Below are positions 7,055 through 11,740 of a DNA stretch of 11,740 nt, piece by piece. The DNA comes from Cristatella mucedo (taxonomy: Eukaryota; Bryozoa; Phylactolaemata; Cristatellidae): contig WPIO01000346.1 in assembly GCA_009760855.2 (NCBI GenBank), positions 64,001 through 75,740 of the forward strand, read 5' to 3'. The translations under genes and the position numbers were made by a program. Below the pieces are notes generated by a model. The model was not told the origin of the DNA and did no database searches. It saw only the letters and a list, made by a program, of their open reading frames with translations. How positions within the stretch are numbered: the first letter of the stretch is position 1; each line of letters opens with the position of its first letter.

Positions 7055-7800
7055 AGAAACATTAAATACATACTGGAACAAGACTTTCGGAAAGTGTAGG
7101 TGAAAGTATGCAGACTTACCGGTTGAGCTGATGAAAGTCATTTAGAGAAAGGTTATTTTCGAACAGGAAATAGAGTCTGAAGAGGCTACACAAGTTATGC
7201 TGGCTGAGCCCATTTTGAGGGTAGGCTTTCTAGCTGACCCTAGGTTTGCCCACACCTTGTAAGCTGGTACTACCATAATTCAATTTGAGAGAGACTTCAG
7301 CCATCCAAGTGGGAATGTTTAAGGCATACAAAGTTCAGGAAGGCAAGGAGAGATCAAAGCACAGGTACACGTGTGTGTTATTGGTATATAACACCTAGAT
7401 TGGGCCCTGCATTAACATTGGCAACAGGGGGAGAACATTATAAACAGGAGTCGACCTTGAACAGTTTCTGACACCTTAAATGCTCATCCAATAACCGTTG
7501 GCCATTGATATCCATGTGTTGAAATGTCCAACTGAGGTAAGACAACACCATTGCAGTACAGTGATAGTGATGCCCAGCAGAGATGACAGGTTCTCACTTG
7601 ACCTCATGCAAGTCAGTTCACAAGATGCAAATGTTGTAGATTACTTTTATTAAGACAAGCTGAGAAGCTTCCAGTCTATTATATCCAGATGTAGACACAG
7701 CCACACCACAAGAGGTGGCACATCTGGTGATGGATCCCTGATTTTGAGTCCCAAGTCAGACTGGTGGCCTCATTGGTTGGATGCTCCAATAATGCAAGAA
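7055..7800 (-). mobile_element. Ancient LINE RT copy
   Basis: Comparison with the copies at 1-1545 and 4340-4757 shows one long colinear but heavily worn RT on the minus strand. Near 7740-7790 it matches the QSGFR region. Near 7515-7600 it matches motif A to RSYL (shared DNA strings such as AGTGATGCCCAG and AGAGATGA). Near 7390-7450 it matches the GPVLF to GFHF part (CCTAGATTG shared). Near 7330-7390 is the destroyed YxDD region, and near 7265-7300 WMAEVSLKLN. Near 7085-7125 GKSAYFHLHFPKV corresponds to the CKSAYFHLRNIS block of L2 elements. Many indels and stops. It may reach weakly to about 7990. This is the oldest copy by appearance. Confidence 0.75.
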
Positions 7801-8548
7801 TTGGAAGACAGAAAGGTTCCTGAAACCCCAGGGAGCCTATAGGTAAAGTATTAACTCAGGCTTCAAGCAGATCTAGTCATCTTTAGCTTTTTTTCAAGCA
7901 ACAGCTTATTACCACGAATACCAGGACAACACTTGTAATCTGGAAAAATTCAGTTTGGCTTTGAAGGATATCGGCAGAGCTATAAGTTGGCTGTTAATGC
8001 CTTTTACTGATACCACTGCCTGCATTTGATACCATAAATATATATATCAATTGCCAAAGTTTTAGACATTTCTCAGCTTTTGGTAATACCAGCCCATAGT
8101 CTTGATAGGGGATGATTCTAGGTGGGTGAGTTTTGACAAGTAGAAGGAGCAAGTTTAGAAATAAGTTTTGTCAGCTATACCGGTGGCAAATCTCAAATTG
8201 TCAGGCATATCTGAAACAAACTGGCACACGCTGAATCAAAACCTGACCGAAGTAACCTATAAGCCTGTGATAACACAGGGAACAAAACTCAATGAAAAAC
8301 TATAAGGGATTCATCATGTTTAAAAATTCTGAGCATAGAATTTAACTTGCTTTTTGAGGTGGGCCATTCGTTTTTGCAAGTGAATCACGTGTAAAAACAC
8401 GTAAGTGTGCACACACACGTGAAAATCATACGCACGCACAAGCAACACAAGAATGCCAATGTGCATGGAACGATTATGGTAACGCCCTCAAACTTAGCGA
8501 TAAACGAAATGCAAATATGCCCATGTACGAACCGCAAGGAACTTCTCT
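7801..8548. other. No identified gene
   Basis: The left part may hold more worn RT sequence. A (TA)n-like run occurs near 8036-8046. A cluster of CACGTG sites lies at 8386-8421. No open frame worth reporting was seen. Confidence 0.4.
8386..8421. promoter_or_regulatory. Two CACGTG palindromes in an imperfect dyad
   Basis: CACGTG occurs at 8386-8391 and 8416-8421. Between them are ACGTGT-AAAA-ACACGT and GTGTGCACAC, so the whole 36-bp block is close to self-complementary. CACGTG is the E-box core of bHLH factors. A regulatory role is only a guess, since a CA-rich simple repeat runs through it. Confidence 0.2.
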
Positions 8549-8578
8549 AATAACAATAATAATAATAATGCACCTGAT

Positions 8579-8618
8579 AAAGCGCCCTCGGAGAACTTAA
8601 TCTCTCTCTAGGCGCTTT
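8579..8618 (-). repeat. LINE 3'-terminal hairpin, copy C
   Basis: Outer arms AAAGCGCC/GGCGCTTT pair perfectly; the inner arm is weaker (GAGA with TCTC). The tail lies directly beyond it on the minus strand. Confidence 0.8.
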
Positions 8619-8703
8619 ACATTTGCTGCAAAGTGAAATGCAATTGAATGGTAAGTAAAATCATGCTTGATAAACAAACAAATGAATAACAAGGTTAGGG
8701 GCG

Positions 8704-8767
8704 ACATGCACAGGGTCAGCATGCAAATGTGGTTAGTGGCAGCACGCAAAGTGTCAGCATGCATAAG
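8704..8767 (-). repeat. 38-bp imperfect tandem duplication in the LINE 3'UTR
   Basis: The plus-strand strings CATGCACAGGGTCAGCATGCA and CACGCAAAGTGTCAGCATGCA start about 38 bases apart. The copy at 4795-5110 has one clear unit joined to its deletion point. Confidence 0.65.
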
Positions 8768-9105
8768 CACATAAAGGACGAATCACTGGGAACCACTAAA
8801 TGCTGTCCTAAATAGGTGCGTTTTTCAAGTTATTTTTAAACGTGGTCAGGTCAGGGGATGTTCTGACGCAGGTCGAAAGGGAGTTCCAGGCTTTGGGAGC
8901 ATACGAACTAAATGCACGGTCTCCAAAGGATTTGAGGTTTGTACGAGGTATTTGTAGACTGTTGGATTCCAAAAAGCTTTAACCAGCACCTCATAGTCAG
9001 CTGATTCAACAGCCTCATTTTTATAAAGGGGCAGAAGAGCCTTAATGACTATCAACAACGCTTGCAGTGAGCAGTACAGGATCGTCGGTGGCAAGAAACC
9101 AATCC

Positions 9106-9279
9106 CCGACCTGGGTCGTAAGTGCCAGCCCCCACCCACTTCTGGGCTAGCATCGAGGGTAGCTTGTATCTTGAAGCGTTAGTGGCTAAAAAACTGTTAG
9201 GAAACACGGTCATTGCATATTTTTGTACAATTTATTAATTTATTATACTCCACCTTGCTTACATGTATTGCCGCACTAA
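9106..9279. other. Unassigned AT-rich spacer
   Basis: The left end may contain worn LINE sequence. An AT-rich run lies at about 9218-9248. No gene seen. Confidence 0.35.
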
Positions 9280-9752
9280 ATCGCGGGGTATTACGTCTCA
9301 ACAATGTCCGCTTAACGCTAAACCGCCTGCAGCAACCCACGATCAAACCGCATGAAACCTCCACTCACAGACCTTGCACGAATTCCGCAGATACTTTGGC
9401 CGCTTAGACATTTCCGCTGTACCATAGTGTTGGGGTAAATTTCAGGCATGAGGAGCAGTGGTGCGAAGCAGCAACGTCTCCAATGCTGGCCACGCGCCAA
9501 TCTGCCCTGCAGCATGCACTTACACTACCACTTCTTACACTCTTGGCGAGGTCAGTGCAGGGGCATGCGGAAGCAACTACGTCGGGAAAGCTGGCCGAGT
9601 TAGGCCTCGATAGAGCGATGGCGGCAACGCAGCCGCGCCCCTCTTAATTTCACGACGGACGCCAAAAGCTTTAGGTCACCAGAGCAACAAAGACTTATAC
9701 GACACACCTAATAACATGTCATATGACAATAGATTCAAGAGAAGTTTATGCT

Positions 9753-9758
9753 ACTTAC
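9753..9758 (-). other. Candidate splice donor GTAAGT
   Basis: Minus-strand CGCCCAC followed by GTAAGTAGC fits the donor consensus. With the acceptor at 4012 it would give an intron of about 5.7 kb. This pairing is inference. Confidence 0.3.
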
Positions 9759-9890
9759 GTGGGCGAACCACTCCACTGATAACTGGGGCAAACGTACAAC
9801 TCAAGCCTGACACAAGAGCGGCCGACTACGGCCGCCTCTGAACGGCTCACGCCTCTAAATCGAAAGAGTGCCCTTAGTGGCCGGATGGAG

Positions 9891-9903
9891 CCCCCCCCCC
9901 CCC
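9891..9903 (+). repeat. C13 homopolymer
   Basis: Thirteen C in a row within the CpG-rich region. Its length may be unreliable in an assembly. Confidence 0.85.
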
Positions 9904-10450
9904 ACCCGTGGCTTATGGAGGTCTGCGGCTTAGATATCCACGTGTCTCATAAAGAGTGCAATCATTCAAATAATTCTTGCGTGTGCCATCGGGTCGTTGT
10001 ATTTGATGGCGGCGAATGTGGCCTTATTTCTAAAGAAGGCCGTAACCACAGCTTTGTTGTTTCGTTGCCGGGATACCTTTCAGACGCTCGGTTATCTGTC
10101 GAGAGCGCCGCTAAGACGAGTCGCGGGCTTTACTCGGAGCATCTTAATCTCATAGACTAATACTCCGTCAAACCTGGCATCTCTTTCATCTAAGCACTGC
10201 ATACACAATTGTCCCGCTTGTGCACAGTTGTACAGCTTCGAGCCTCTCGTGACATAAGCGCCGCTCACGGGCAAAATTAATTTTGAATGATTATTTTGGT
10301 AGCGATCGGAGACGCTGCAATGGTGGGGAGGGGGGACAGATGTCTCGGGCGCCAAAGTCAAGGGGACACCAAAAGCAAAAATGATTGTGCACATTAAAAA
10401 AAAACTTTTCATGTGAGAATACCAATCTTGATTTCAAGCAAGTCCTTGTT

Positions 10451-10690
10451 TCAATGGACTTGATGATTGCTGGCTGAGCTAGCATGCTTACAGACTCTTG
10501 GACTACGCTCTAGCTTGAATCTCTGGCGGCAACTCATGCGGTGACATCGAGGGGCTTTAACCGCCTGTATTCGGCTGGCACTCGCAGGCAACAAGCACGA
10601 GGCCGTTCCCCCCTTCCGTCCGCGTTCCAACTGCCCTTCCCGTCTGCTCGCCTCACCCCTGCCTGCGACAGGAGGGCTGCGTCGCGTCAA
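10451..10690 (-). other. GC-rich open frame beside a donor-like site; possible exon
   Basis: The minus strand is open for 79 codons with a very basic, Arg/Ser-rich translation (for example REGQLERGRKGG), in the most CpG-rich part of the right side. GTCT followed by GTAAGC at about 10485-10490 could be a donor inside it. Basic composition is expected from GC-rich noncoding DNA as well, and no family is recognised. On the plus strand GTGAGC at about 10692 is another donor-like site. Confidence 0.15.
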
Positions 10691-11740
10691 GGGTGAGCCC
10701 GGCCTGTAAACATCCCTTCAAGGACGAGCAAGCATGTGCCACAGCTGTGCATTCGGCGCACTATTAGACCACACAAGCTAGGCTTAACTGGCTGTGCTAC
10801 GACAGAGAAGCAGTCATGTCTGGCCACTTGTCAGGTGTCCAAAAGGAAATATTCTCCAGAATTGAGAAGGCAATTTTTGTAAATTGTAATAAACCAGAGC
10901 TTTAACCTGGGCAGGATTTCACGTTGCAAATCAAGATCCCGTTGTCATTACCTTTTTGGAACACTAGATTTAGAGCACCTACTTATTCTTTTCAAGATCA
11001 ACTCCTGCGGTTGAGAATAACCTCTGAAGAGAAAGTCTCAGACCAAGAGTAGCGGCTGGTGGATGGAAAGCAATCAATGATGGAACAAAAACAGAATTGT
11101 ATGTCTTTTTGAGCAACTGACTGAGGACACAAGTGGTTGAACACTTGAAACAAGAAGTGAAGCTGGCAATCTCCTAACATTGTAATCTTGGACTTTACTT
11201 TTGGATTTTGTTTGCCATTATGGGACAGCCATCTTTTATGGAATATTGACTGAGTTCAGAAAAGACTGCAGAATGTACAGGTGAACTTCACAGACGGCCT
11301 CTTCTGATCTCCACTCTCTTGAGATTGAATTGTCAAGGCTTCAAGAAGACGCAGTGCCAAGAATCACACAAGATGCCAACAAAAGGAGCTGATTTAGTTG
11401 GTGGGGAGTTGCAGTTGAACCGAAAATCCACTGAAGGATAGAGTATGCCCGGAGAACTCTTCTAAAGATTTTGGTCTCACGGCACCAGAGAGGAGCTTTC
11501 AAAGTAACGAAGACGGCATAGACTAATCGCTCAAGAACACAACTAGGTTTTCCGCGGCTCACAGATCTTGAGCAAAAATTGGTTTCTTGTTGGAGTTGAG
11601 AACTTTTGAGGCACTTGGCCTCAGACCAAACATCCTTTATACCTGTTTAGATCTTGGAGTTTTCAATTGTTCAGACGTTGATGAACAAGAGTGTAGAATG
11701 AAATTGTGCTGTCCAACATGCTTCTTGCCCCGCGTCACGA
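10691..11740. other. No identified gene
   Basis: The strands were read in the main frames. Only short open frames (60 and 73 codons on minus) without recognisable motifs were seen. The sequence from about 10980 onward is of mixed composition, without simple repeats or similarity to the other parts of the window. Confidence 0.45.

Larger units (their letters stand above)
8549..9105 (-). mobile_element. LINE 3' end: ORF2 C-terminus, 3'UTR, hairpin, ATT tail
   Basis: On the minus strand the element reads DYEVLVKAF (about 8965-8995), then directly SNSLQIPRTNLKSFGDRAF, SSYAPKAWNSL and DLTTFKNNLK (8960-8825). These are the conserved C-terminal blocks of L2/CR1 ORF2. A one-base frame loss near 8810 precedes RTAFSGSQ and the likely stop TGA at 8783-8785. 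The 3'UTR (8782-8619) contains an internal 38-bp imperfect duplication. The 40-nt hairpin (8579-8618) and a TTATTATTATTATTGTTA tail (8549-8569) complete the end. About 25-30 residues usually found between the KALN-like block and the SNSL-like block are missing. Confidence 0.85.
9280..10330. promoter_or_regulatory. CpG-rich region, possible promoter and noncoding first exon
   Basis: CG dinucleotides are dense compared with the AT-rich stretches elsewhere in the window. The string ATGGCGGC occurs twice on the plus strand (9618-9625 and 10006-10013); GATGGCGGC resembles the YY1-type element found near animal gene starts. A perfect inverted repeat, GCGGCCG-ACTA-CGGCCGC, lies near 9818-9835, and C13 at 9891-9903. 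On the minus strand a strong donor at 9758 could end a noncoding first exon of the TLC-like gene. Open frames of 91 codons (plus, 9885-10160) and 106 codons (minus, 10092-10412) resemble no known protein. Confidence 0.3.

Noticed and set aside
9885-10412. Open frames on both strands in the CpG-rich region
   Set aside because: No recognisable domain; the plus frame begins by translating a C13 run. More likely untranslated or promoter DNA.
11341-11562. 73-codon minus-strand ORF near the right end
   Set aside because: No motif, no supporting splice sites, and other frames are comparable in length.
1-11740. CRISPR arrays, operons, tRNA or rRNA genes
   Set aside because: No regularly spaced repeats or rRNA-like conserved blocks were seen. 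A GTTCAAATC string at about 2844 resembles a tRNA B box but lacks an A box and cloverleaf.

Overview
The window reads as nuclear DNA of an animal, most likely an invertebrate. The reasons are a protein-coding exon bounded by clear spliceosomal splice sites, many broken copies of L2/CR1-type non-LTR retrotransposons (LINEs), long gene-poor stretches rich in A and T, and no operon structure or ribosome-binding sites. The species cannot be named from the sequence alone.

Layout. 1-1545: a minus-strand L2-like LINE copy, running from the end of its endonuclease to reverse transcriptase (RT) motif B, where the window cuts it. 1561-2345: a large inverted repeat with almost no loop. 2346-3848: no recognised gene, but one 104-codon open frame without a start codon. 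3849-4011: the best host-gene signal, a minus-strand exon with acceptor and donor that resembles the first coding exon of a TLC-domain membrane protein (TLCD4/TMEM56-like). 4058-6120: a cluster of LINE remains in both orientations, with one element nested inside another. 7055-7800: a very old minus-strand RT copy. 8549-9105: a minus-strand LINE 3' end with the ORF2 C-terminus, 3'UTR, terminal hairpin and (ATT)n tail. 9280-10330 and 10500-10700: CpG-rich DNA that could hold promoters and first exons. 10750-11740: nothing recognised.

How it fits together. If the TLC-like exon is real, the gene runs right to left. A noncoding first exon could end at the donor near 9758, which would place most LINE copies in its first intron; the rest, and the inverted repeat, would lie in the next intron. 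The LINE copies share one family look. Three carry the same 40-nt terminal hairpin followed by an ATT-repeat tail, and a fourth has a shortened version. This is probably the RNA end recognised by the element's own RT. None of the copies looks active. The most interesting signals are the TLC-like exon, the shared 3'-terminal hairpin module, and the long inverted repeat, which would make long double-stranded RNA if transcribed.
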